Of a DNA stretch of 64,000 bases, positions 43,839 to 53,450 are shown piece after piece. Where the stretch lies: assembly GCA_910579865.1 (NCBI GenBank), contig CAJTXA010000003.1, positions 139,386 through 203,385 on the forward strand, in the 5' to 3' direction. Each line of letters begins with the position of its first letter. Position 1 is the first letter of the stretch. The notes beneath the pieces were generated by a model. That model was given only the letters and a program-made list of their open reading frames with translations, had not been told where the DNA came from and searched no databases. The stretch comes from an uncultured Lachnospiraceae bacterium (GTDB taxonomy: Bacteria; Bacillota; Clostridia; Lachnospirales; Lachnospiraceae). Position numbers and translations under genes: made by a program.

Positions 43839-45860
43839 CTAAATCTCATTTGCTGCCTGATATCCGCTTCGAATTGCCTCTGCAATACTAGCAGTTTTTT
43901 CTCCAGCACAATCTCCAACAAATTGAACTGGAACTGTTATACCATCTAAAGAAAACGATACCTTTCTTGAACCAACTGCCATTACTACATAATCACAAGG
44001 AATTTCTATATTTTCCTGTGTATCTGTTCGAACTGCTTTTATGCGATCTGTTAAAATCTCTACTACTTTTGTATTTACATATTGTTCTACCTGATGTATC
44101 TTAAAATCTTCCATAATAATAGGAAGAATGGTAGAAGATTCTCCTATTGCTACTTTATCTAACATCTCCACTATAGAAACGGTACATCCCTGTTCCAGTA
44201 GATATTCGGCTGTTTCTGTGCCAACTAAACCACCACCAATTACTGCGCACCTTCCAGACACTTTTTTCTTCCCAGAAAGCACATCCCAAGAGGAAACTAC
44301 ATTTTCTCTCTCTGCTCCAGGTACTTTTAATATTACATTTTCTGCTCCTACAGCCACAATGACTTGATCCGCCTGATTTATCTTCTCTATACTACAAGTT
44401 TGCTCAAGACAAATTGTTACTCCAAGTCTAGGAAGTATCTTTTCATAATATTCTACTGCCCGCAAAATCTCTGACTTTCTAGGAGGCACTGCTGCCAATA
44501 AAATTTGTCCTCCTATTTTCTGTGCAGTATCATAAATCGTGACCTGATAACCACGCTTTGCAGCTACACGAGCTGCTTCTAATCCTGCAATTCCAGCTCC
44601 AATTACAACTACCTTTTTCTCTCCTTCTTTTGGACGAATCGAAATGGTAGCCTCATCCCCATTTTCTGCATTTAAAATACAGGAAATATAACGGCGATTC
44701 TGTATCGCATCTACACACCCTTTATTACAGTTTAAACAAGTACGAATTGGTTCTTTTGTTTCAACCTTATGTGCAATATCTGGATCAGTTAGAAGAGAAC
44801 GGCCATACCCAATCATATCTGCCTTTTTCTCCTGTAAAATCTCCTCCCCTGCTTCCACCGTAACCACACGTCCTACAGTTGCAACTGGAATGGAAAGAAG
44901 TTGTTTAATCTCTTCTGCAATTGGAAGCGTCCAATTATAAGGCATTGTTCCCATAGGAGGAATGGTATCTCCCATATTTCCTGTATGATTTGCCTGGGCA
45001 ACCTGAACCATATCCACACCAGCTTTTTCCAATAAAACAGCAAAGGATTTTGCTTCTTCTGGCAAAAGTCCTCCCTTTCCACGCAGCGATCCATCGGAAT
45101 TAGTCATAATAACAGGTAATTTATATTCTAAAATTAAATTTGGTGCAGCTTCCTTTATTGCCTCTACAACCTCTAGTGCATAACGAATACGATTTTCAAA
45201 AGAACCACCATAAGCATCTTTTCTATGATTGATAAAAGTAGAACATAGTGAACCAAGCAGGCGATCTCCATGTACCTCAATTGCATCTGCTCCTGCTTTT
45301 TCTGCCCGCTTTGCACAGGCTGCTATTGCATGTTTAATCTCCATCAGTTGCTCTATGGTAGCTTCTGTGACAAAGTAAAGCATATCATGCTTCAGTTTTT
45401 CATAAGCCTGTCCTCTCATTTGATTGGATTCTGTCATCTTTATCTTAAAAAGCTCCATATCTCCATCTGCTTTTGCTGCTTCTGCTGCTCTTGCTGCTGC
45501 CATAGAACCCATAATCATCTTTCCCACCCCTGGAACATCGTATTCTGGATGGAAAATCTGTAAAGCCAGTTTACAGTCATATTGGTGTAACGCATCTGCT
45601 AAACGCTGAAAAGAAGGAATCTGACTATCATCACAAAGTTTTGGTGTAGGGGAAGCAGTATTTACTGGAGCTACATCTCCAATTACAATATAAGAAACCC
45701 CTCCTTTCGCTAAACGCTGATAAAAATGAAAGCTTCGTTCCCCAATCGATCCATCTCGTTCTTCATATCCAGTTGTAAGAGGAGGAAACATAATTCGATT
45801 TTTTAATATTTGATTGCCTACTTTTAATGGTTGTAACAAAAGAGATTTTTCCTGACTCAT
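43839..45860 (-). CDS. NADH:flavin oxidoreductase, 2,4-dienoyl-CoA reductase/BaiCD-like
   Basis: 673 residues. An N-terminal old-yellow-enzyme TIM barrel (about 1-370) binds FMN. A 4Fe-4S cluster is carried by CLNCNKGC with a later Cys (CILNAE) (about 376-395). An FAD-binding part has VVIGAGIAGLEAA (near 418) and an NAD-binding part AVIGGGLVGTETAEYL (near 540). The layout is that of 2,4-dienoyl-CoA reductase and the bile-acid enzymes BaiCD and BaiH. An insertion rich in Ala (AAARAAEAAKADGD, about 120-135) is unusual. The substrate is an unsaturated carbonyl compound, not otherwise defined. Confidence 0.88.
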   Translation of the reverse strand: MSQEKSLLLQPLKVGNQILKNRIMFPPLTTGYEERDGSIGERSFHFYQRLAKGGVSYIVIGDVAPVNTASPTPKLCDDSQIPSFQRLADALHQYDCKLALQIFHPEYDVPGVGKMIMGSMAAARAAEAAKADGDMELFKIKMTESNQMRGQAYEKLKHDMLYFVTEATIEQLMEIKHAIAACAKRAEKAGADAIEVHGDRLLGSLCSTFINHRKDAYGGSFENRIRYALEVVEAIKEAAPNLILEYKLPVIMTNSDGSLRGKGGLLPEEAKSFAVLLEKAGVDMVQVAQANHTGNMGDTIPPMGTMPYNWTLPIAEEIKQLLSIPVATVGRVVTVEAGEEILQEKKADMIGYGRSLLTDPDIAHKVETKEPIRTCLNCNKGCVDAIQNRRYISCILNAENGDEATISIRPKEGEKKVVVIGAGIAGLEAARVAAKRGYQVTIYDTAQKIGGQILLAAVPPRKSEILRAVEYYEKILPRLGVTICLEQTCSIEKINQADQVIVAVGAENVILKVPGAERENVVSSWDVLSGKKKVSGRCAVIGGGLVGTETAEYLLEQGCTVSIVEMLDKVAIGESSTILPIIMEDFKIHQVEQYVNTKVVEILTDRIKAVRTDTQENIEIPCDYVVMAVGSRKVSFSLDGITVPVQFVGDCAGEKTASIAEAIRSGYQAANEI

Positions 45861-45924
45861 ATTTTTTTATCCTTTCTTTTTTTATCCTTTAGTTTATTTG
45901 TTATATTTTCTTTCTCTCTATCTT

Positions 45925-47874
45925 CTAAAATTCTTTTGCTGTTAAATATCCAGCCGTAATTGCGTCTTTTATTGTTCCTACTTGATTGGCGTCTCCAATT
46001 ATTTGATAAGAAACCTGACATTCTTTTAAAATATTTTCTATATATTCCTCTTTTCGATATCCTAAAGCAAATACCAATGTGTCTGCATCAGAAATACAAT
46101 ACTCTTTTTCCTCTTTTCTATAGTAAATAGAATCTGTATTTACTCGCTCTACCTTTGCATTACAGATAATTTCTACGCCTTTCTTTTTCATACGCTGTAC
46201 CAAAAGACTTCTTCCTGGTCCAGATTCATTTAACATTACTCCATTTGCCATTTCTAAAATAAGAATCTCTCGATTTCTAGGAAACATATCGTTTACAAGA
46301 GGAGCTAGATAATCCGCTACTTCACAGCCAACTGAACCACCGCCAACTACAACTACTTTTCTTCCAGGAAATGCCTTTCCTGACAAAATATCATCTGCTG
46401 TCATCCACTGTTTAAATTTCGTCAATTCTTGTAATACAATAGGAGAAGCTCCTGTACTGGCAATCACTTGGTATTCTTTAAATTCCTGTAACAGTAATTC
46501 TTTTGTTATGGTACATCCTAGTCGTATTTCTACTCCAACTCTTTCCAGCTTATGTATCATATATTGAATTACACGTGCTAAATCTTGCTTTGCTATTGGC
46601 ACAGATGCAATCCTCATCAGTCCGCCTAGTTCTTTCTCTTTTTCACAAAGTACCACATGATGTCCTCTTTTTTTGGCTACAAAAGCTGCTTCCATCCCAG
46701 CAGGACCACCACCGATTACTAAAATATTTTTCTTTTCATTTGCTTCTTTTATCGTATCCTCATTTTCAAGTTCTAATGAAGGATTTATCGTACATCCAAT
46801 TCGTTTTCCAAACATAATTCCATTTAAACAGCGCAGACACCCAATACATGGACGAATCTCTTTTTCTTGTCCATTTTGCGCCTTAAAAACAAAATCTGCA
46901 TCACAAATATTGGCACGTCCAATCATACAAATATCTGTCTTTTTATTTGCAATCAGTTCTTCTGCAAGCCAGGGCTCTGTAATTCTTCCTACTGTGGCTA
47001 CTGGAATTGAAATATACTGTTTTATTTCTTGAGCCAGCTTTACATGAGATCCCATAGGAGTTCCTGGTGCTGGAATGGAACTTCCCCTCATAATTGTAGT
47101 TCCGCCTGAAACATGAATAAAATCCACACCTGCCTTTTCTAATTGCTTTGCAACATAGATCCCATCATTTAGGTTCTGTCCTCCATCGGTATACTCATCT
47201 CCTGAAATTCGCACATCAATAATAAATGCCTTTCCACAAACTCTGCGTATTTCTGCAATTACTTCTAATGTCAGCCGTAAACGCCCATTGATATCTCCGC
47301 CATATTCATCGGTTCTTTTATTGTAAAGTGGTGACAAAAATCCTCCTAACAATCCATGTGCATGTGCTGCATGAATTTCTACTCCATCTCCTCCTGCCTG
47401 TTTCACTCGATTTGCTGCTTCTCCAAATTGACGAATGATGGTCTTTAATTCTTCTTTGGTTACTGCTCTTGGTGCCTCTTTTGCATAATAAGGTCCTACA
47501 TTGGAAGGAGCAATCAAGCGAGGCGTTCCTTTTATTGGAAAAGCCATATAAGCTGGATGAAAAAGTTGTGGCAATATCTTTGTTCCATATTTATGTACGG
47601 CATCCGTCAATTTTTTCCATCCTGGAATATAAGAATCATCACAAATTGACATATCCCCCGGCAAATATACATAAGTAGGCTCTACTGTTGTTACCTCTGT
47701 CACAATCAATCCTACCCCACCCTTTGCACGTGCAGAATAATGTGCAATCAATTCCTCTGTTACATATCCCTTATCTGCTAAGTTTGTAGAAACTGGTGGC
47801 ATAAAAATACGATTTTTCACTGTAATTTCTCCAATCTGAATTGGGGAAAACAGATGTGGATATTGCTGCTCCAT
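45925..47874 (-). CDS. NADH:flavin oxidoreductase, second paralogue
   Basis: 649 residues with the same three-part layout as the next gene: TIM barrel (1-340), Fe-S motif CIGCLRCLNG...CTINP (near 345-362), FAD site LVIGGGPAGMEAA (near 387) and NAD site VVVGGGSVGCEVADYL (near 510). It is 64 bases upstream of its paralogue and clearly co-oriented. Divergence between the two indicates an old duplication or different substrates. The AraC gene upstream probably controls both. Confidence 0.88.
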   Translation of the reverse strand: MEQQYPHLFSPIQIGEITVKNRIFMPPVSTNLADKGYVTEELIAHYSARAKGGVGLIVTEVTTVEPTYVYLPGDMSICDDSYIPGWKKLTDAVHKYGTKILPQLFHPAYMAFPIKGTPRLIAPSNVGPYYAKEAPRAVTKEELKTIIRQFGEAANRVKQAGGDGVEIHAAHAHGLLGGFLSPLYNKRTDEYGGDINGRLRLTLEVIAEIRRVCGKAFIIDVRISGDEYTDGGQNLNDGIYVAKQLEKAGVDFIHVSGGTTIMRGSSIPAPGTPMGSHVKLAQEIKQYISIPVATVGRITEPWLAEELIANKKTDICMIGRANICDADFVFKAQNGQEKEIRPCIGCLRCLNGIMFGKRIGCTINPSLELENEDTIKEANEKKNILVIGGGPAGMEAAFVAKKRGHHVVLCEKEKELGGLMRIASVPIAKQDLARVIQYMIHKLERVGVEIRLGCTITKELLLQEFKEYQVIASTGASPIVLQELTKFKQWMTADDILSGKAFPGRKVVVVGGGSVGCEVADYLAPLVNDMFPRNREILILEMANGVMLNESGPGRSLLVQRMKKKGVEIICNAKVERVNTDSIYYRKEEKEYCISDADTLVFALGYRKEEYIENILKECQVSYQIIGDANQVGTIKDAITAGYLTAKEF

Positions 47875-48073
47875 GTCAAACTCTCCTTTTTAAATTTTTC
47901 TCTTTTTCTTATTTTAACATAATTTCACAATAGAATCGTCCATAGTCAGAGATAATAACCGTCATATTTTATCCAAATTTTCTAAAAATAGTCAAATTTT
48001 TGTATAAAATAGAATAAAAAACAACGGTTGCTAGAAATTTTAAAAAATAAAATTTAATTAAATAAATTATCTT

Positions 48074-49135
48074 TTAAAAAATTTGAATCATTAATGTTCC
48101 ATCTGGTTCCGTTTTTATTTTTACTTGTTTTCCCTCCAAATCAATTTTACATAAAATTTCCTTATCTCTTTTCCATATTTTAAGATCTTTTTCTTCATAT
48201 AAGGAAATTTGTGATTCTTCTACCAGATGATAGAGCAGCTTTTTCTGTTCTTCATCCAATGTCATTTTTTGATCCTGCTTTTCTTTTCCATACATTAAAT
48301 TTTGTTGAAACCGCTTTCGATAGGTGCTGGGCAAAATTCCATATAACTCTTTAAATGCGATTGTATATGCCTTTGAATTTGGCATACCACAATCTGATGC
48401 AATCTGTTCAATACTATTACGTCCCTCTAATAATGCTTCTAAGGAAGCTCGTATTCTAACATAAGCTAAATATTTTACAAATGGAATTCCCGTATAACGT
48501 TTCAACAACTTCGAAGTATAAGAGAGACTAAAAGAAAGTTGATTCGCTACATCTGCTAAAGAAAGTTCTTCACTATAATGGGCATCAATATAGCGAATCG
48601 CCTTCATATAATTTTCATGATAATCCGAATGAAGCGGTAATTCCTCCACTGAAAAACTTTGTTGAGAAGAAGCAATAAAAACCAATTCCATCATAATTGC
48701 ATTCATTTGATATAAATTATTTTTTCCTTCCATCAACATAGAAAGCAACTCTCCAATTTTTCTTTTTAATTGTATATAATACTCTTGGTTTTTCTCTAAA
48801 GAACACACAACCGTCTGAAATGCTTTTTTCCTATCACCAGCCATTGCATTGGTCATACGACTAAAATCCACATGAATTGTAAGAATCACACCCTCTTTTT
48901 CTTGCTTTTTACAAATCATATGAATCTCATCTGGTGCAATCACAACCATTTCTCTCTCCTTTAAAGAACAAGAAAACTCCGTAGTAACTGCTTCATATTC
49001 TCCTTTTAAAATATAAGAAATCTCCAAACTGCTTTGTCTAGAAAATACACTTCTAGAAAATCCATTTATACTAAGACTTAAAGGATAACCAAATTTTTGA
49101 CCAGAAAAATCATAATAATAATTCATATCTTGCAT
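48074..49135 (-). CDS. AraC-family regulator
   Basis: 353 residues: an N-terminal cupin-like sensor (about 1-110), a linker, and two HTH motifs (about 185-275) with LADVANQLSFSLSYTSKLLK and IEQIASDCGMPNSKAYTIAF. An unusual tail of about 80 residues follows the DNA-binding domain. It lies 199 bases upstream of the two flavin oxidoreductases on the same strand, so it is a candidate activator in response to their substrate. Confidence 0.85.
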   Translation of the reverse strand: MQDMNYYYDFSGQKFGYPLSLSINGFSRSVFSRQSSLEISYILKGEYEAVTTEFSCSLKEREMVVIAPDEIHMICKKQEKEGVILTIHVDFSRMTNAMAGDRKKAFQTVVCSLEKNQEYYIQLKRKIGELLSMLMEGKNNLYQMNAIMMELVFIASSQQSFSVEELPLHSDYHENYMKAIRYIDAHYSEELSLADVANQLSFSLSYTSKLLKRYTGIPFVKYLAYVRIRASLEALLEGRNSIEQIASDCGMPNSKAYTIAFKELYGILPSTYRKRFQQNLMYGKEKQDQKMTLDEEQKKLLYHLVEESQISLYEEKDLKIWKRDKEILCKIDLEGKQVKIKTEPDGTLMIQIF

Positions 49136-49237
49136 TGTTCTATTTCCATTCTCTTTCTTATTTGATATAGATAAGTATAATGCGAAAAAACATTTCCATC
49201 AAGCAAATAAAAGGTTTTCCTTTCTATTCAGCGGCAA

Positions 49238-50107
49238 TCATTTTGTAACGCTGATTTCTATTTTCCTCTCTTCCTTATATTCTAAAATATTTCCAATATG
49301 CTCTTTTTCAAAGAACATTTCCTTATTTGTAAGCACAATAATTGCTGCCGCAAAAAATATAACAATTGTTTCCACGCATTTTGTCTGTGGTGTCATAGCA
49401 ATTTTTTCCTGCATTGTGTTCACAAACAAATGAAAGATAATACAAGCAAGCATACTGCGGTTATTTTTCACATACACCCACGTTGTTAGAAATCCCAATG
49501 GAACAACAGAGATTAAAAAATTTACCATATATAAAATGCCAAGCTCTTTCAGTCCATAATGGTATGTACCCTCAATCCAGAACAAAGGCAAGTGCCACAA
49601 CGCCCATACAAAACCAAAAATAACGGATTCTGTAAACCATGAGAAATAAGATGCAACAGAATCCTCTCCATATCCCCGCCAGCCAACCTCTTCAATAATT
49701 GCTGCAAGCAGCATTGTTAGTAAAGCGGATGTTCCCCCGACAGAAAATGAAAAATCCTCTGTAAAGGCAAACTGCTCTAAAGACTGTCCCACCAATGTAG
49801 AAAGCAGGATAGAAAGTACAACAATTACCATAAACCCGACAACTGCTGCTATAATGCTAAATGGTTTAATCCGATAAAATCCTATTAATTTTCTCTTTAA
49901 ATCTGCTTTTAATACCTTGCTCTTTGAAGTTAATACAGTGATAACCGCTGTAACAGCAGGGGCGGTTAAGCCGAACAACATCAACAAAGCTGATATACCA
50001 TTATCATTCGCTGATTTACTAATAACCGCAGCAAGAATCCAAAATACCCATGTACTCACAAAACATATGACATAAAAACGTAATGGTTTGTATTTATACT
50101 GTTTCAT
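49238..50107 (-). CDS. CPBP-family intramembrane metalloprotease
   Basis: 289 residues with about eight membrane spans and the Abi/CPBP motifs EEVGWRGYG (near 141-149), FVWALWHLP and FHLFVNTM, which provide the Glu and His metal ligands. Members process prenylated or bacteriocin-related peptides or give self-immunity. It lies downstream of a TetR gene and has a similar operator-like palindrome upstream. Confidence 0.87.
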   Translation of the reverse strand: MKQYKYKPLRFYVICFVSTWVFWILAAVISKSANDNGISALLMLFGLTAPAVTAVITVLTSKSKVLKADLKRKLIGFYRIKPFSIIAAVVGFMVIVVLSILLSTLVGQSLEQFAFTEDFSFSVGGTSALLTMLLAAIIEEVGWRGYGEDSVASYFSWFTESVIFGFVWALWHLPLFWIEGTYHYGLKELGILYMVNFLISVVPLGFLTTWVYVKNNRSMLACIIFHLFVNTMQEKIAMTPQTKCVETIVIFFAAAIIVLTNKEMFFEKEHIGNILEYKEERKIEISVTK

Positions 50108-50206
50108 AATAACCCTCCCTTAGATTTCAATTTTTTTGTAAATATCATACTTATGACCTCCTTGTTTTGATATGTTAAGCATAAAATATTGTATATCACT
50201 TCTTAT

Positions 50207-50225
50207 TAGACCGTCTGCCTGTCTA
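50207..50225. promoter_or_regulatory. Palindrome upstream of the CPBP gene, likely TetR operator
   Basis: TAGACCGTCTGCCTGTCTA has TAGAC/GTCTA ends and resembles the palindrome upstream of tetR (50946-50960). It sits between tetR and the CPBP gene. Confidence 0.5.
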
Positions 50226-50282
50226 TTATAAGTTAAAAACGAAGGAACTTTAAAGTTCCTTAAAAATCATTTTCAATAGGTA

Positions 50283-50921
50283 TCATTTAGTAATATCTTG
50301 AAAAATAGGCATGATAACCGATTTCATACTGTTTTGTTCCATATTTAAAAGCCGTTCCAAATTATAAATAAATGCAACTATCTTTTTTTGTCTATCTTCG
50401 TTGTTATTATTCATAAGAGCATCAAATATCGTATTTACATACAAAAATGTCATCTCTGCAACTTCCTCTGGATAATCTGTTTGACATATCCCTTGTGCAA
50501 TTCCCTCTTTTATTAAAATAGTAATAAGAGGATTGATTTCCGACAACAAACAACTTTGCATTTTCTGGTGCATAAGAGCATTTTGTGGTTTATGTACCTG
50601 TTGCAAAATTTCCTGATTAAAATTATTGTCACTTATATTAAGTGCAAGCATCATTGTTGTAAGCCGCTGCAATACAGGCAGATCTTTTTGACTCACAATT
50701 TTTTTTGCTTGTTCAACTAACTGCTTAGTAATACGGTTTATCATAGAGTCTAAAAGTTCTTCTTTCGATTTAAAGTGATAATAAAGCGTACCTCTGGCAA
50801 TTCCTATCTCGTTTAAAATATCATTTGTACTAGTGTTATCAAAGCCTTTTGTTCTGAATAGATGTTCTGCTGCATCTAATATCTCATTTTTTCGTTCTTC
50901 TGCTTCTTTCACCACTCGCAT
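50283..50921 (-). CDS. TetR-family regulator
   Basis: 212 residues. N-terminal HTH (about 10-55) with FRTKGFDNTSTNDILNEIGIARGTLYYHFKSKE, here named only by pattern, and a helical ligand-binding domain after it. It is followed by the CPBP protease gene, and both have TAGAC-type palindromes upstream, consistent with repression of itself and the protease. Confidence 0.9.
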   Translation of the reverse strand: MRVVKEAEERKNEILDAAEHLFRTKGFDNTSTNDILNEIGIARGTLYYHFKSKEELLDSMINRITKQLVEQAKKIVSQKDLPVLQRLTTMMLALNISDNNFNQEILQQVHKPQNALMHQKMQSCLLSEINPLITILIKEGIAQGICQTDYPEEVAEMTFLYVNTIFDALMNNNNEDRQKKIVAFIYNLERLLNMEQNSMKSVIMPIFQDITK

Positions 50922-50945
50922 CTAGCTCACCTACTTCTGTTTTTA

Positions 50946-50960
50946 TAGACAGACTGTCAA
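50946..50960. promoter_or_regulatory. Palindrome upstream of tetR
   Basis: TAGACAG-A-CTGTCAA: 7-base arms with six matches, 25 bases before the tetR start. Probable autoregulatory operator. Confidence 0.5.
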
Positions 50961-50989
50961 TTTAATGTTAGCACATAGAAGTTTTCCCG

Positions 50990-51199
50990 TCAATCCATTT
51001 TAATGTGTTTGTAACTTTTAATAACGGTTACTCGTAAGTTTCTTCTATCAAAAATCAAAAAGATTTTCCACTGTTTTTGGTTCCCATTGACAATAACAAA
51101 CTCATCTGCTTCCATTGCTTTCAATTCTGTACTTAAAGTTTTGTAGGTAATTATTCCAATTTTTGATACATATACCTTTGAAGAAAGAACACTTAACAA
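50990..51199 (-). CDS. Doubtful short gene or gene relic, 69 codons
   Basis: The frame opens with TTG without a convincing ribosome site and reads FVIVNGNQKQWKIFLIFDRR. The composition is protein-like, but I recognise no family. It could be the end of a lost gene. Low support. Confidence 0.25.
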   Translation of the reverse strand: MLSVLSSKVYVSKIGIITYKTLSTELKAMEADEFVIVNGNQKQWKIFLIFDRRNLRVTVIKSYKHIKMD

Positions 51200-51269
51200 A
51201 AGAATATGGTGTTCCCAATTTACTTATTTTCATTTTAGAAATGTTGTGATAATTTGTTTTTCATAATAA

Positions 51270-52292
51270 CTATTTTATTTGTTGTACTGGTGGAACAGGA
51301 TAATTCGGATTGGAATAAAATTCTTTTTTGTTTTCATTCTCTATTACTATAATTGGAAGATCGAGAAAACTCCAATAAAGTTCTTCTCCCGCTTTTCTAT
51401 AGTATCCAAAATGATAACGAATCAGATAATTTCCTGCTTCCTGAATGTAATACACTCTAGGTTCGAAATAAAATGCTCCTCTATAGGTTTCTGGCTCATT
51501 CATGCCAATTAAAACAGATCCCGTTTGATAAAAATCGGTTTCCTCTCCTGTATCTAAATGAATCAAGTCTATTCCAACTGGCATACGAAAATAATAATAA
51601 TCCCATGGAAACCAGCCGTTTTCTAACCAATCATATTTTGCCCATGTTTGTAAACGTTCCCCCGTTTTATAAATTGTTTTTTCTGTTTTCGCATAAAAAA
51701 CAACTCGATCCTCTACTATGTACTCCTCTTCTATTGGCTCAGAATCTCCAGCCAATACTTTCATTTTTCTCTTACATTCCACAATAACAGGTTCTGTGTT
51801 ACATGTTTCATCCATATAGTAAAAAAATTTCACATAAAATTCATAATCTCCCGCTGGAAGAGTAAGACCCGTTGACCAGTTTGTAATTAATCTTTCCACT
51901 ACTGGTTCAGCGGTTTCATCTATTTTGATTGCCCCTTCATAATCAATAATTCCAGTTGCCAACATATATCGATAAGCATTATATCCTGTCATATTTTTTT
52001 TAATTATACCATTCGATGCCAATTCATATTGGTGAAAATTTCCTTCTCCATTTGCTGTAACACAAAATCCTTGCTCCGATCGAATCTCTATTGCAAAAGA
52101 ATCATATTGATAATAAACCGAATCAGTTCCTTTATTTTCCACCTCTATCTCATAACAAATAAAATCTCCCTCCGAATAAAATTTCTGATCAAAATTTATT
52201 TTTAAAATCACATCTTTTTGCTTTCGATAAAATAAAAGAAAAATGACAAGAAACCCTATCATTAAAAAAACTAGAATCTGCCTTTTTCTCAT
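51270..52292 (-). CDS. Membrane-anchored extracellular protein, unknown
   Basis: 340 residues. A single N-terminal hydrophobic segment (about 5-21, ILVFLMIGFLVIFLLFY) without a lipobox anchors an extracellular beta-rich part. KINFDQKFYSEGDFICYEIEVENKG suggests a BsuPI/Ig-like domain (about 30-170), and EKTIYKTGERLQTWAKYDW a second one (about 205-325). It is rich in Tyr and acidic residues. No catalytic motif seen. AAGGAG precedes the start. Confidence 0.65.
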   Translation of the reverse strand: MRKRQILVFLMIGFLVIFLLFYRKQKDVILKINFDQKFYSEGDFICYEIEVENKGTDSVYYQYDSFAIEIRSEQGFCVTANGEGNFHQYELASNGIIKKNMTGYNAYRYMLATGIIDYEGAIKIDETAEPVVERLITNWSTGLTLPAGDYEFYVKFFYYMDETCNTEPVIVECKRKMKVLAGDSEPIEEEYIVEDRVVFYAKTEKTIYKTGERLQTWAKYDWLENGWFPWDYYYFRMPVGIDLIHLDTGEETDFYQTGSVLIGMNEPETYRGAFYFEPRVYYIQEAGNYLIRYHFGYYRKAGEELYWSFLDLPIIVIENENKKEFYSNPNYPVPPVQQIK

Positions 52293-52449
52293 TTTATATT
52301 TTCTCCTTATAAACTAACATTAATCCATTCAACTTTTCCACCAACATAACAATAATACTTTATTTTTAGTTTATCACTCCAGCTTATTGAATTTTCATAA
52401 ATTTATAAAATCTCTTACATTCTGCTGCCATGTTATATTGAGAATACAA

Positions 52450-52485
52450 AAGGGAACGTCGTAGTGGTGACTATTTCGTTCCCTT
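52450..52485 (-). terminator. Hairpin downstream of the HTH/DUF2975 pair
   Basis: AAGGGAACG and CGTTCCCTT form a perfect 9-bp stem with an 18-base loop, with TTTTG following on the minus strand. It is the only structured part of the gap 52293-52570. Confidence 0.5.
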
Positions 52486-52570
52486 AAAAATCTGATAACC
52501 GCAATATAGACAGTGAACAACATTCACCCTATATAGAATATTGCAAGTGCAACACCACAAATTTTTCATT

Positions 52571-52780
52571 TCAATCTTCTTTTTTATATTCCAAAATATC
52601 CCCTGGCTGGCAATCTAGAACATCACATATTGCTTCTAAAGTTGAAAAACGAATTGCACTAATTTTTCCTGTTTTCATCTTAGATAGATTGACATTAGCA
52701 ACGCCTACTTTTTCAGATAATTCTTTTAAAGACATTTTTCTATCTGCCATCACCCTATCTAATCTCATAATTATTGGCAA
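52571..52780 (-). CDS. XRE-family regulator, YozG type
   Basis: 69 residues with a single HTH (MSLKELSEKVGVANVNLSKM) and the end CDVLDCQPGDILEY, the short Cro/C1 class. A TTG start at 52780 follows GAGGTGATAA closely. It lies 9 bases after the DUF2975 gene; such pairs are common in Firmicutes and the HTH probably controls the pair. Confidence 0.88.
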   Translation of the reverse strand: MPIIMRLDRVMADRKMSLKELSEKVGVANVNLSKMKTGKISAIRFSTLEAICDVLDCQPGDILEYKKED

Positions 52781-52789
52781 ATTATCACC

Positions 52790-53332
52790 TCACAATGTTT
52801 CATCTGATTCTCTTTGCAAATCACAGCCATAACTGAATATCAAAGAAATACAGTAAATAATTATCGCAATTATCACTCCAATAATATTAATCTGCCATGT
52901 TAATTCTCCAATGGTGTAATAATCCACCAATGCATCGGAATAGCTTCCAACTATACTTAAAATAGCTATTATAACTGCAACTTTTTTAATTCGGACAGTA
53001 TTTTCATGCGTAAATGGTGTAATGCCTTTTCTGATTTCATCAAAAACGGTATAAACAAAAAATATTGCAAAAGAGATAAGTATTGTATCAATTAGCATAA
53101 ATACAAACATATTTAAAAGTGACCATATCTCAATACTTATTGTAGTACCATTATTCGCTGTAACATTAAATACAGCAAGAAAAGATGATTTTGTATCTTC
53201 TCCTGAAAAAACTAAAATGCCAATTGCAATTAAGGATAATATGACGATAACAATCGATACAATAAATCCCAACTTGAGTACTATGCTTATTTTCTTACTC
53301 ATGCTCCTGATTTTTTCTTGACTTGGTTTCAT
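52790..53332 (-). CDS. DUF2975 membrane protein
   Basis: 180 residues with four hydrophobic segments (about 18-42, 68-92, 112-132, 143-168) and FFVYTVFDEIRKGITPFTHEN in the middle, typical of DUF2975. Function unknown. AGGAGG precedes the start. Paired with an HTH gene directly downstream. Confidence 0.85.
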   Translation of the reverse strand: MKPSQEKIRSMSKKISIVLKLGFIVSIVIVILSLIAIGILVFSGEDTKSSFLAVFNVTANNGTTISIEIWSLLNMFVFMLIDTILISFAIFFVYTVFDEIRKGITPFTHENTVRIKKVAVIIAILSIVGSYSDALVDYYTIGELTWQINIIGVIIAIIIYCISLIFSYGCDLQRESDETL

Positions 53333-53450
53333 TTTCTTTACCTCCTATATAATGATTATAGGGCAAATATATATGAAAGTCAATAATTTATTTACGATTA
53401 ACATTAATTTTATTTGTTCATAAATAGCAAGATAGCGTTATTCTTGAGAT

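Noticed and set aside
43839..47874. A complete bile-acid 7-dehydroxylation operon
   Set aside because: Only the BaiCD/BaiH-like enzymes are present; ligase, dehydratase and transporter genes are absent.
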